Source: Robiginitalea aestuariiviva (GTDB lineage Bacteria; Bacteroidota; Bacteroidia; Flavobacteriales; Flavobacteriaceae). Taken from it: a stretch of 64,000 bases of DNA. The translations under genes and the position numbers were made by a program. Location: the NCBI RefSeq assembly GCF_029537735.1, contig NZ_JARPUQ010000002.1, positions 984,240 to 1,048,239 of the forward strand, in the 5' to 3' direction. Positions 8,922-17,044 of the stretch are shown here, piece by piece (positions within the stretch are counted from its first letter, which is position 1; every line of letters begins with the position of its first letter). The notes beneath the pieces are model-generated. The model ran no database searches. It saw only the letters and a list, made by a program, of their open reading frames with translations, and was not told the origin of the DNA.

Positions 8922-9986
8922 ATGGCAGGAAACACCTTTGGCACCGTATTCCGGTTAATGACTTTCGGGGAGTCCCACGGACCCGGCCTGGGCGGGATTA
9001 TTGACGGCTGCCCTGCGGGGGTGGCCCTTGACCTGGATTTGGTACAGCGCGAACTGGACCGGCGCAGGCCGGGGCAATCTGCTATTGTAACCCAGCGCAA
9101 GGAACCGGACCAGGTAGAATTCTTTTCGGGCCTCTTTGAGGGGAAGACTACGGGAACGCCCATCGGCTTCCTCATCCGGAACACCAACCAGAAATCCAAG
9201 GATTACACCCATATTGCAGAGACCTACCGCCCTTCACACGCAGACTGGGTCTACGATCAGAAATACGGGTTCCGGGATTATCGGGGAGGCGGTCGCAGTT
9301 CTGCCCGGGAAACCGTGTGCCGTGTGGTGGCTGGCGCTATTGCCCGCCAGCTCCTTCCGGAGGTGCAGATTCAGGCCTATGTGTCCCAGGTAGGGGAGAT
9401 GGCATTGGAAAAACCCTATACCGAATTGGATCTTACCCAGGTGGAAGCCAATGCGGTGCGTTGCCCGGATCTTGAAATGGCCCGGGAGATGGAAGCTTAC
9501 ATTAAGGCGGTGCGCAAAGACGGGGATACCATTGGCGGGGTGGTGAGTTGTGTGATCCGGAATGTACCGGTGGGCCTAGGCGAACCCGTCTTCGACAAAC
9601 TCCATGCCCGCTTGGGGCAGGCCATGCTCTCCATCAATGCGGTGAAGGGCTTCGAGTACGGCAGCGGCTTTGAAGGGGTTCGCATGCGGGGTAGTGTGCA
9701 TAACGACGCCTACAATCCGGACGGAACAACGACTACCAACCACAGCGGGGGCATACAGGGTGGGATCAGCAACGGGATGGATATCTACTTCCGGGTGGCT
9801 TTTAAGCCTGTGGCCACCCTGATACAGGCCTATGAGACCATAGACAGGGAAGGCAACCCGGCCACCGTGCAGGGGAAAGGCCGGCACGACCCTTGTGTGG
9901 TACCCCGGGCCGTTCCCATTGTGGAAGCCATGGCAGCGCTGGTGCTGGCAGACATGCACCTGCTGGCCCGCCTGTCCAAAATATAA
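8922..9986 (+). CDS. aroC: Chorismate synthase
   Basis: A 354-residue protein covering the whole family length. It opens with the signature [20 protein letters not shown], and contains [11 protein letters not shown] near 124-134 and the C-terminal [19 protein letters not shown]. It converts 5-enolpyruvylshikimate-3-phosphate to chorismate using reduced FMN, the last common step of aromatic amino acid synthesis in the cytoplasm. It is followed after 63 bp by the symporter operon on the same strand and has its own promoter upstream. Confidence 0.98.
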   Translation: MAGNTFGTVFRLMTFGESHGPGLGGIIDGCPAGVALDLDLVQRELDRRRPGQSAIVTQRKEPDQVEFFSGLFEGKTTGTPIGFLIRNTNQKSKDYTHIAETYRPSHADWVYDQKYGFRDYRGGGRSSARETVCRVVAGAIARQLLPEVQIQAYVSQVGEMALEKPYTELDLTQVEANAVRCPDLEMAREMEAYIKAVRKDGDTIGGVVSCVIRNVPVGLGEPVFDKLHARLGQAMLSINAVKGFEYGSGFEGVRMRGSVHNDAYNPDGTTTTNHSGGIQGGISNGMDIYFRVAFKPVATLIQAYETIDREGNPATVQGKGRHDPCVVPRAVPIVEAMAALVLADMHLLARLSKI

Positions 9987-10049
9987 CCGGCTTTTGGGGG
10001 GCTCGCCTCAAAATGGTATCTTCCCGTTCCAATAAAAACGACCAATTCT

Positions 10050-11378
10050 ATGAGGAAAATCGAACTGCACTGGCAGATCCTGATCGGGATGTTGCTGGGG
10101 ATTGTCTTTGGTTTCATAATGACCTACCCGGATTGGGGTGCCGGTTTTATACAGGACTGGATCAACCCCTTCGGGACCATCTTTGTGAAATTGCTGAAAC
10201 TCATTGCCATCCCCTTGATCCTGGCCTCCCTAATCAAAGGGATTTCCGACCTCAAGGATATCAGTAAATTCCGGAATATTGGCCTTCGGACCATTGGCAC
10301 TTATGTGGTGACCACCGTGGTGGCCATTAGCCTGGGATTGCTTTTGGTTAATCTGTTACAACCCGGGGAGGGGATTTCCGAAGAAACCATAATCCGGCTT
10401 ACGGATACCTTCGCCTCCGATGCGGGGGTAACCTCCAAGCTGGAGGAGGCCAGCCGGCAGCGGGACAGCGGCCCCCTGCAATTTTTGGTAGACATGGTGC
10501 CGGACAACGCCTTCCGGGCAGTTAGCGATAACGGCCTGATGTTGCAGGTAATTGTCTTTACCATGCTCTTCGGGATCAGCCTGCTGTTGATCGGGGAGGA
10601 AGCCGCCAAACCCCTGAAAAGCTTTTTCGATTCCCTGAACGATGTGGTCCTGAAAATGGTGGACCTCATCATGCTGACAGCGCCCTATGCCGTATTTGCC
10701 CTGCTGGCCAATGTGGTGGTCACCTCCGGTGACCCGGACCTGCTTTTGGCCCTGCTTAAATATTCCGGGGTTGTGGTTCTGGGGCTCCTACTGATGATTG
10801 TGTTTTACGGCCTGGTGGTTTCCTTTTTGGTCGGGTATAACCCCTTCAAATTCCTAAAGGAGATGAGCCCGGCCCAATTGCTGGCGTTTTCCACCAGTTC
10901 CAGCGCGGCCACCCTGCCGGTAACCATGGAGCGCGTGGAGGAACATATTGGCGTAGACAAGGAAGTTTCAAGTTTTGTGCTGCCGGTTGGGGCTACCATC
11001 AACATGGACGGCACCAGCCTTTATCAGGGAGTGGCGGCCGTATTTATTGCACAAGCACTGGGCTTTGACCTGACCTTTGCGGGCCAACTCACTATTATCC
11101 TGACCGCCTTGCTGGCGTCCATTGGCTCTGCCGCTGTGCCCGGTGCGGGGATGGTCATGTTGGTGATTGTGCTGGAATCCATCGGCTTTCCGGCCGATAA
11201 GCTGGCCATTGGCCTGGCCCTGATCTTTGCGGTAGACCGTCCCCTGGATATGTGCCGGACGGTGGTCAATGTAACGGGGGATGCCACGGTTTCCATGCTA
11301 GTGGCCAAATCTGTTGGCAAACTCGGAAAACCCCATGTAAAGAATTGGGACGACCACCTTGACGAAATCAAAAAATGA
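10050..11378 (+). CDS. Dicarboxylate/amino acid:cation symporter (DAACS family, GltP/GltT-like)
   Basis: A 442-residue membrane protein with the DAACS hallmarks: the serine-rich reentrant loop FSTSSSAATLPVT, the GATINMDGTSLYQG motif of TM7, a second reentrant loop GSAAVPGAGMVML, and DRPLDMCRTVVNVTGDA in TM8. In characterised relatives the Arg-Asp pattern of TM8 binds the side-chain carboxylate of aspartate or glutamate. It imports acidic amino acids or dicarboxylates with sodium or protons. Its stop overlaps the start of the ATP-grasp gene by 4 bp (ATGA), so it is probably translated with the next three genes, hinting that glutamate or aspartate is a substrate of that pathway. Confidence 0.93.
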   Translation: MRKIELHWQILIGMLLGIVFGFIMTYPDWGAGFIQDWINPFGTIFVKLLKLIAIPLILASLIKGISDLKDISKFRNIGLRTIGTYVVTTVVAISLGLLLVNLLQPGEGISEETIIRLTDTFASDAGVTSKLEEASRQRDSGPLQFLVDMVPDNAFRAVSDNGLMLQVIVFTMLFGISLLLIGEEAAKPLKSFFDSLNDVVLKMVDLIMLTAPYAVFALLANVVVTSGDPDLLLALLKYSGVVVLGLLLMIVFYGLVVSFLVGYNPFKFLKEMSPAQLLAFSTSSSAATLPVTMERVEEHIGVDKEVSSFVLPVGATINMDGTSLYQGVAAVFIAQALGFDLTFAGQLTIILTALLASIGSAAVPGAGMVMLVIVLESIGFPADKLAIGLALIFAVDRPLDMCRTVVNVTGDATVSMLVAKSVGKLGKPHVKNWDDHLDEIKK

Positions 11379-12415
11379 GGCCTATGAATATTTGTTTCCT
11401 GATGTACCCCTGGGAGGAGATTGATCCGGAAAACGACACCAGCCTGGCGCTCCTTCACGAGTGTGTACGCCGGGGCCACGGCGTAGCCCTGTGCACCCCG
11501 GCCAACCTGACCATCCGCAATAGTGTGACCAATGCCTTCTGTACGGTCATCAACCGTATGGATAAGGTGCCTGTGAGCCTGAAGGCTTTTTATAAAAAGG
11601 CTGTCACGCGGGAAGAGATGCTTCCCCTGGCCGGGTTTGACGTGATTTTTATGCGGGCCAACCCGCCCCTGGACCCCCTGATGCTCAACTTCCTGGATTC
11701 CGTTAAAGACGACGTCTTTATCGTTAATTCCCTGCAGGGGCTGCGGGAAGCGAATAATAAATTGTATACCGCTGCTTTTGGCGACAGCCACAGCAATATT
11801 ATCCCGGCCACCCATGTTTCCAAGAACAAGAATTACCTGATCCGGCAGATCCGGGAGTCCAAATCCGATAAAATGATCCTGAAGCCCCTGAACGGCTATG
11901 GCGGCTCTGGGGTGATTCTGATCGAGAAGTCGGCCATGAGCAATATCAATTCCCTCCTGGATTTCTACATCAGCAATTCGGACGGCACCTCAAATTACGT
12001 TATCCTGCAGGAGTACATCGAGGGGGCTGACCAGGGCGATATCCGCATCCTGTTGCTGAACGGGGAACCCATTGGCGCCATGCGGCGGATCCCGGGCTCG
12101 GAGGACCACCGGTCTAATGTTTCGGCTGGGGGGTCCGTGGCCAAACACGTGCTTACGAAAGAGGAAAAGGCCCTGTGCAAACAAATTGGGCCCAAACTGG
12201 TGAACGACGGGCTGTACTTTGTAGGAATTGATGTGATTGGGGGGAAACTGGTGGAAGTAAATGTGATGTCGCCAGGCGGCATCACATACATGAACAAGAC
12301 GTACAAGACCAAGATCCAGCAAAAGGTGATCGATTTTGTCGAAAGCAAGGTGCTGGATAAGTTGCAAGCCTTCGATCGCCGGTCCCGCCTGCGCAAAGAG
12401 GTGGAGGATGCATAG
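11375..12415 (+). CDS. ATP-grasp amino acid/peptide ligase, glutathione synthetase (GshB)-like
   Basis: A 346-residue ATP-grasp protein. Visible motifs: MRANPPLDP in the N-terminal domain, the ATP loop LKPLNGYGGSGV, and the metal/nucleotide site ending GIDVIGGKLVEVNVMSPGG (Asp, Glu, Asn). GshB joins gamma-glutamylcysteine to glycine, but no GshA-like partner is near. Downstream genes are an N-formylglutamate amidohydrolase and a HExxxH peptidase, so a different acid plus amine may be joined. The start at 11375 overlaps the symporter stop (ATGA); a second ATG at 11384 is possible. Confidence 0.85.
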   Translation: MRPMNICFLMYPWEEIDPENDTSLALLHECVRRGHGVALCTPANLTIRNSVTNAFCTVINRMDKVPVSLKAFYKKAVTREEMLPLAGFDVIFMRANPPLDPLMLNFLDSVKDDVFIVNSLQGLREANNKLYTAAFGDSHSNIIPATHVSKNKNYLIRQIRESKSDKMILKPLNGYGGSGVILIEKSAMSNINSLLDFYISNSDGTSNYVILQEYIEGADQGDIRILLLNGEPIGAMRRIPGSEDHRSNVSAGGSVAKHVLTKEEKALCKQIGPKLVNDGLYFVGIDVIGGKLVEVNVMSPGGITYMNKTYKTKIQQKVIDFVESKVLDKLQAFDRRSRLRKEVEDA

Positions 12416-13232
12416 GCTCACCCCGGCCGAGATGATCTCCCTGATCCGGGCACAAAAACCCTTTGAGGCGGTATCCGATGATTATGCCTTTCGCCTGAAA
12501 GTTGAAGCGTATATACCCCTGGTATGCGGTGCCGTGCATGAAGGACACCAGTTCCGGCCTTCCCTATGGGAGCGGTGCACCCATACCGCATACGAACGCT
12601 GGTACGAGGAAGACCCCTGTACCCTTAGCATGGTTTCGGGCCATCCCATTGTCATCAGCGGGTGCGACAGCCGTTTTGAATATGACCTGAACCGCCCCCC
12701 GGATACCGCCGTTTACGAAGATGCCTGGGGAAAGCCCTTATGGAAGCAACGGTTGCCCCAAAAGGAAAAGGACCGCAGTCTGGAGAAGCACCACCGGTTT
12801 TACGAGGTGGTCCATGCCCTGGTCGAAACCCTGGAGGCCCTGCACGGGGCTGTGCTGGTGGTAGACATGCACAGCTACAACTGGAAACGATGGGACCGGC
12901 CGGTTCCCACCTGGAACTTGGGCACCCACAATATAGACAACCAGCGCTTTGGCGGGGTTATGGAGGCCTGGCGTTCCCGCCTGGCCGATATTCGCCTGCC
13001 CCACGATATCCCGCCCACAGCCCTGATTAATGATACCTTTTACGGAAACGGGTATTTCCTGAAATACATTACCGGGCATTTTGACCATACCCTGGTGATG
13101 GCCACGGAAATTGCCAAGGTGTATTGCGATGAAAGCAGCGGGGTGATCTATCCCGAAGTAGTGGCCTCCGTACGCCGGCAATTGAAAGAATTGATACCTT
13201 TGCAGCTTCTGGAATTCCAGCAAGCCTTATGA
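12408..13232 (+). CDS. N-formylglutamate amidohydrolase family protein
   Basis: A 274-residue hydrolase of the N-formylglutamate amidohydrolase fold. The metal-binding stretch VVDMHSYNWK (Asp-x-His) and NLGTHNID are visible, with FRPSLWE near the N-terminus. Known members release formate from N-formyl-L-glutamate at the end of histidine breakdown; no hut genes are present here. It is embedded between an ATP-grasp ligase and a DUF1704 peptidase, overlapping the first by 8 bp and the second by 4 bp. The internal ATG at 12408 is preferred to an upstream in-frame start that would overlap the ligase by 80 bp. A role in trimming an acylated glutamyl compound is inference. Confidence 0.85.
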   Translation: MHRLTPAEMISLIRAQKPFEAVSDDYAFRLKVEAYIPLVCGAVHEGHQFRPSLWERCTHTAYERWYEEDPCTLSMVSGHPIVISGCDSRFEYDLNRPPDTAVYEDAWGKPLWKQRLPQKEKDRSLEKHHRFYEVVHALVETLEALHGAVLVVDMHSYNWKRWDRPVPTWNLGTHNIDNQRFGGVMEAWRSRLADIRLPHDIPPTALINDTFYGNGYFLKYITGHFDHTLVMATEIAKVYCDESSGVIYPEVVASVRRQLKELIPLQLLEFQQAL

Positions 13233-14401
13233 CGGAGCCCCTTTTGCACCCCGACCTGCAGCGGCAGTACGCCCGCGTTTTAGAAATCGATGCCCACCTG
13301 GACCGGCTGGTCCGCCGCATTGAATTGCTGCAGTACATCAACCCGCTGAACACGGAAAAAGAGAAGCACCGGTTCTTTGCTTCCAAATACACGGAAGAGC
13401 CCCAGTTCAAATACCCCAAACTCAAGTTTGACCCCTACAAGTTGCACCGGCTCTTTTTTGCCCATCGCCTGGATCGTATCGAGGACGAAACCCTGCGGGA
13501 GCTCTACAAGGAGGTGATTTACTTTTACGCCAATATGGTACAGTGCATTGAGACCATCGGCAGCACCAAGCGCTTTTATTATAATTCGCTACGGGTTTAT
13601 GGGACACCCCGGGAAAAGGATGTGGAAAATGCCCGCTTTATCCTGCATTTTGCGGACGAGCCCCAGACTGCACAGATGGAGAAGCGGCATACCCCGGAGG
13701 CGGCCAGGGATTACTTCGAAGCCTTTGCTAAGGACTATGATTTCCCCCTGCAAATCCGGTTTTCCACGCATATTTCTGCAGAGGCCATGGTGAGCAACAG
13801 CAGCCGCACCCTGCATATTAAACGCAACGCCCGTTTCTCGGACAACCAATTGCTGACCCTGGCCCACCACGAAATCGGGGTGCATCTGGTGACCACCTAC
13901 AACGGCCAGGCCCAGCCGCTGAAGATTTTCTCCAATGGCCTGCCCAAGAATGTGGAGACCCAGGAAGGGCTGGCGGTGTTTAGCGAATACATGGGGGGAG
14001 CACTCACCTTAAAAAGACTTAAGGAATTGTCTTATAGGGTATTGGCATCAGATAGCTTAAGTAAAGGTTATAGTTTTGCGGACACCTTCGACCTCATCCA
14101 TAACCAGTACAAACTCAACCGGGATGCCGCCTTTACCATCACCCTGCGCGCCCATCGCGGCGGCGGTTTTACCAAGGACCGATTGTACCTGAGCGGCCTG
14201 CGCAAGATTTACCAGCGGTATCTGAAAGAGGAACCCATGGACCCGTTGCTCACCGGGAAAGTTTCCCTGGATTACGAGCGCCAGATCGCTTATATGCAAC
14301 GCCTGGGGCTGGCCGTAGAAGGCCCGCACCGCTGCCTTTCCTTCCGGGAAAAGCGCAATACCAACCCAACCCTGGATTTTATCCTGAACAACCTCAAGTA
14401 G
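13229..14401 (+). CDS. DUF1704 / QEGLA-motif metallopeptidase (flavohemoglobin expression-modulating family, MATCAP-like)
   Basis: A 390-residue protein of the family annotated as flavohemoglobin expression-modulating QEGLA motif protein. Zinc ligands stand out: HEIGVH at 214-219 (HExxxH) and QEGLA at 245-249, whose Glu246 is the probable third ligand. The same HExxxH-plus-Glu arrangement is known in eukaryotic tubulin tyrosine carboxypeptidases (MATCAP/TMCP), which remove a C-terminal tyrosine; that the bacterial protein is a carboxypeptidase is inference. Last gene of the symporter-ligase-amidohydrolase operon, with ATGA overlap to the gene before. Codons for residues ~260-285 are unusually AT-rich. 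Confidence 0.88.
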   Translation: MTEPLLHPDLQRQYARVLEIDAHLDRLVRRIELLQYINPLNTEKEKHRFFASKYTEEPQFKYPKLKFDPYKLHRLFFAHRLDRIEDETLRELYKEVIYFYANMVQCIETIGSTKRFYYNSLRVYGTPREKDVENARFILHFADEPQTAQMEKRHTPEAARDYFEAFAKDYDFPLQIRFSTHISAEAMVSNSSRTLHIKRNARFSDNQLLTLAHHEIGVHLVTTYNGQAQPLKIFSNGLPKNVETQEGLAVFSEYMGGALTLKRLKELSYRVLASDSLSKGYSFADTFDLIHNQYKLNRDAAFTITLRAHRGGGFTKDRLYLSGLRKIYQRYLKEEPMDPLLTGKVSLDYERQIAYMQRLGLAVEGPHRCLSFREKRNTNPTLDFILNNLK

Positions 14402-14404
14402 CCT

Positions 14405-16420
14405 TCATAGGGTAATGCTGCGACCCCTGGGGTAGCGCACCTGAAAACCGAACTGCCGTACGTCCTGCTGCCGGGGCGCCAATTCCAGGACCCACTCCAG
14501 GATTCCTTTTTCCTTGTCATAGGCTGCATTGCCCGTTTCCTGGTCCGTTACCCGGATTTCCTTGTTCTGGGATATGGGGATCCGATCCAGCAAGCGGACC
14601 CGTACAGGCTGCGTCCCGTTGTTTTTCAGTTCCAGGGTATAGGTGCGGTCCAGTACCCGGGTGCTCCCGCTCAGGTTCTTGCTCTTGAACAGGCGCTCCT
14701 GTTTGCGCCGTACCTGCAACTGGGGGTCTGCCCCAAGGGAAACCTTGAGCTTACGGGATGCCGTATGGGGGTCCAGCAGGGTGTTGCCCACGAATGTGCC
14801 TTCAAAATACACCCGGGCTTCTCCGGGTAACAAATCCCGGTTTTCCCACCCGGAGATTTCGGCGGTCAGGTATACCTGCTCATCCAGGACCGGGGCAGCC
14901 TGGTACTCGTAATCGGCGTCCAGGGAAAAGCGGTCTATGGGCACAGCTGTGAATTCAGGTCCCGAAGGCACCGTGCGCCGGCCGGCAATGGCGAAGCTGG
15001 TGGTGCGGGCCTCTGCCCCGGCCTCCGGTTCCCGGGTGGTGATCAGGATAACCCCGTCCGCTGCCCGGTTGCCGTAAAGGGCTGTGGCTGATGCCCCGTC
15101 CATAGTCGTGATTTCTTCAATCTCACTGGCATCCAGGTCTCCATCCGTATATCCGCTAACGGGCACGCCGTCTATGATATACAGGGGTTCGGGCTCGCGT
15201 GGGGCGCTGGCAGCCCCGCGGATACTTACCCCGGCAGCGCTGGTTCCCATAGCCGTGACAACCACCTCTTCCAAAGTATGGGCATCTTCTTCCAGCCGGG
15301 TATTTATAACCGAAGCGTAAATGGGAAGGGTCTGGCTTTCCATCCCAAGGTAGGAGATGGTCAGTTCCCGGGCGGTGCCCACCTCCAGGCTGTAATACCC
15401 GTCAAAATCTGTTTGCGTACCCCGGGAGGTACCCGGGATTACTACATTCACCCCAGGCAAAGGCAGCCCGCTGGCATCCACGATGTGCCCGCTCACCTTT
15501 CGCACCATAGGATTATATACAAAGCGGCTTTTTCGGGAATCTGGTTTCGGTTGGCGCGCATAGCCGAAATCCAGGAAATGCGGGCGCAGCTCGGGCCGGG
15601 CTATCCCGCGCCGGGGACGTGCCGTGGAGAGGGTAAGGGGTACGTCGGTCCAGTCTACCCCCGTTTGCTGATAGACATGCCCGCGATACGTCATTGCCAG
15701 TGGGGCTCCCATCCTGGCTGAACGCAATTCATAAGAAGGTACCCATCCGGCGTCGGACACCAGGTAGGAAACCACCAGCCTGGCCTCCCGGGCCTGGGGC
15801 GCCAGCAGGGTAAGCAGGATTTCCCCTGTGGGTTCCCTGTTTTTGCCACCGGCCTGTGCGATTTGCAGGGTGAGTTCCTTTTGGTCTTCCCGCAAATGGG
15901 CCAGTTCTTGTTTGAAGGCCTGGATGCGGTCGCCAATCTGGGTGATGCGCTCCCGGTAATAGGTCCCCATAGCCTGGATTTCGGAAAGGGTGGCTTTACC
16001 ATCCGGGCCACCAATATTCCGGTTGTCTTCCAGCACCTTTTCTTCGGCTTGCAGGCCTGCTATCTTGTTTTCTACCTGCCCCATCCGGGTTTCCAGATCC
16101 TTCAGGCGCCGCCCTAATGCCTGCTTAAACGTACGGGTGGCTGCGGGTTGGATGTAGTTGACCTGGTAAGAGGTGGCCTCCAGGCTCAGGCCCAGCAGGC
16201 CTTTCACCTGTATGCTGTTCTCGTCGATCCGGTGCGATAGCCCGGTCAGCAGTAGTTTGGTGGTTCCTGCTGGGAGGGTAACGGTGGCTTCGCGCTCTAT
16301 TTCGGCCCCATTCACAAAAAGGGTGACCCCCGATATCCGTGAGGGGAGTTCCAGGGTGTCGCGGGATTGTGCAAAAGTCCAGAAGGGGAGTAGCAGCAAA
16401 AGGGAAAATAGGGTTTTCAT
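14405..16420 (-). CDS. MuiA-family protein (DUF4140/DUF4139) with an inserted carboxypeptidase-like domain and SusC-type TonB plug
   Basis: A 671-residue exported protein. Signal peptide ends WTFAQ. Residues ~25-95 fit DUF4140, ~98-195 a coiled coil, and ~200-280 plus ~470-671 the two halves of DUF4139 (AGWVPSYELRS, then VLDEQVYLTAEISGWENRDL). Between them, ~308-380 is a carboxypeptidase-like regulatory domain (VSGHIVDASGLPLPGVNVV, DFDGYYSLEV) and ~383-462 a plug with LEEVVVTAMG, PLYIIDGVPV and the SusC signature ALYGNRAADGVILITT. No TonB receptor barrel follows. MuiA proteins are linked to envelope phenotypes; the insert suggests docking to a SusC/D-like or TonB system. The ATG at 16420 gives the signal peptide; an upstream in-frame start is unlikely. 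Confidence 0.85.
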   Translation of the reverse strand: MKTLFSLLLLLPFWTFAQSRDTLELPSRISGVTLFVNGAEIEREATVTLPAGTTKLLLTGLSHRIDENSIQVKGLLGLSLEATSYQVNYIQPAATRTFKQALGRRLKDLETRMGQVENKIAGLQAEEKVLEDNRNIGGPDGKATLSEIQAMGTYYRERITQIGDRIQAFKQELAHLREDQKELTLQIAQAGGKNREPTGEILLTLLAPQAREARLVVSYLVSDAGWVPSYELRSARMGAPLAMTYRGHVYQQTGVDWTDVPLTLSTARPRRGIARPELRPHFLDFGYARQPKPDSRKSRFVYNPMVRKVSGHIVDASGLPLPGVNVVIPGTSRGTQTDFDGYYSLEVGTARELTISYLGMESQTLPIYASVINTRLEEDAHTLEEVVVTAMGTSAAGVSIRGAASAPREPEPLYIIDGVPVSGYTDGDLDASEIEEITTMDGASATALYGNRAADGVILITTREPEAGAEARTTSFAIAGRRTVPSGPEFTAVPIDRFSLDADYEYQAAPVLDEQVYLTAEISGWENRDLLPGEARVYFEGTFVGNTLLDPHTASRKLKVSLGADPQLQVRRKQERLFKSKNLSGSTRVLDRTYTLELKNNGTQPVRVRLLDRIPISQNKEIRVTDQETGNAAYDKEKGILEWVLELAPRQQDVRQFGFQVRYPRGRSITL

Positions 16421-16530
16421 AAGGCAAAGGGTATGGATTATACGCCTAAACCTAGCGCTATAAGGATGTACGGGCAACCCCGAATGATTCCAGGGGCGAA
16501 ATGGCCTAGGGAAGCCCTCATGCGGGCGAG

Positions 16531-16944
16531 TTAGGGCAGGAATTTACCCGCAACTTCCGGCGAAGGCACCATGCAATGGGTTTTGTGGCCAAACCAACGG
16601 TAGCGGTTGCGGGCAATCAGGTCGTAAACGGCATCCCGAAGGCTGCGTGGGATCCACCCGAGGAGCCGGGGTATCCAGCGGTATCCGCTAAGCTGGCGCG
16701 CAATTTCCAGGGCGGCATCGGATTTGATGTAGTAAGCGGTACCCGGGTCGATCAGGAGGATGGAATCCACCTCCCGGGTATCGATGCCGCGTTGTGCAGT
16801 CAGGATCCGGCCCGTTTCCCCTTGCAGGGGGGCAAAGCGGAAACGGTCTGAACGGTCGCGTTCCAACAGCCACTGCACAGAGCGGTTGCACAGGTTGCAG
16901 ACCCCGTCAAAGAGGATAATGCGTTTGCCTTCCGGGAGTTCCAT
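16531..16944 (-). CDS. DCC family protein (thiol-disulfide oxidoreductase-like, DUF393)
   Basis: A 137-residue protein whose N-terminus carries the family motif DGVCNLC (Asp-Gly-Val-Cys-x-x-Cys) followed by RSVQWLLERDR. The DCC family has a thioredoxin-like fold and is thought to act in redox reactions, with no fixed substrate. A TAnnTTTG promoter box lies five bases upstream of the ATG. It stands between convergent-free neighbours on the same strand (mutS2 upstream, MuiA downstream) and is probably transcribed alone. Confidence 0.9.
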   Translation of the reverse strand: MELPEGKRIILFDGVCNLCNRSVQWLLERDRSDRFRFAPLQGETGRILTAQRGIDTREVDSILLIDPGTAYYIKSDAALEIARQLSGYRWIPRLLGWIPRSLRDAVYDLIARNRYRWFGHKTHCMVPSPEVAGKFLP

Positions 16945-16948
16945 AGGG

Positions 16949-16956
16949 CAAAGATA
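16949..16956 (-). promoter_or_regulatory. -7 promoter box of the DCC gene
   Basis: TATCTTTG on the minus strand matches TAnnTTTG exactly and lies 5 nt before the ATG at 16944, so the message would be nearly leaderless. Confidence 0.4.
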
Positions 16957-17044
16957 CGGCGGGAAATTTTGCTTTCCCGTGCTGGGAAGGTGCAGGCCGA
17001 GGGGTTAATTTGAATGGGTGGGGGGAGGGGGTCCCCCTTCCAGC

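Noticed and set aside
12336-12407. Upstream extension of the amidohydrolase gene
   Set aside because: It lies inside the ligase gene; the ATG at 12408 gives a normal N-terminus and a short overlap.
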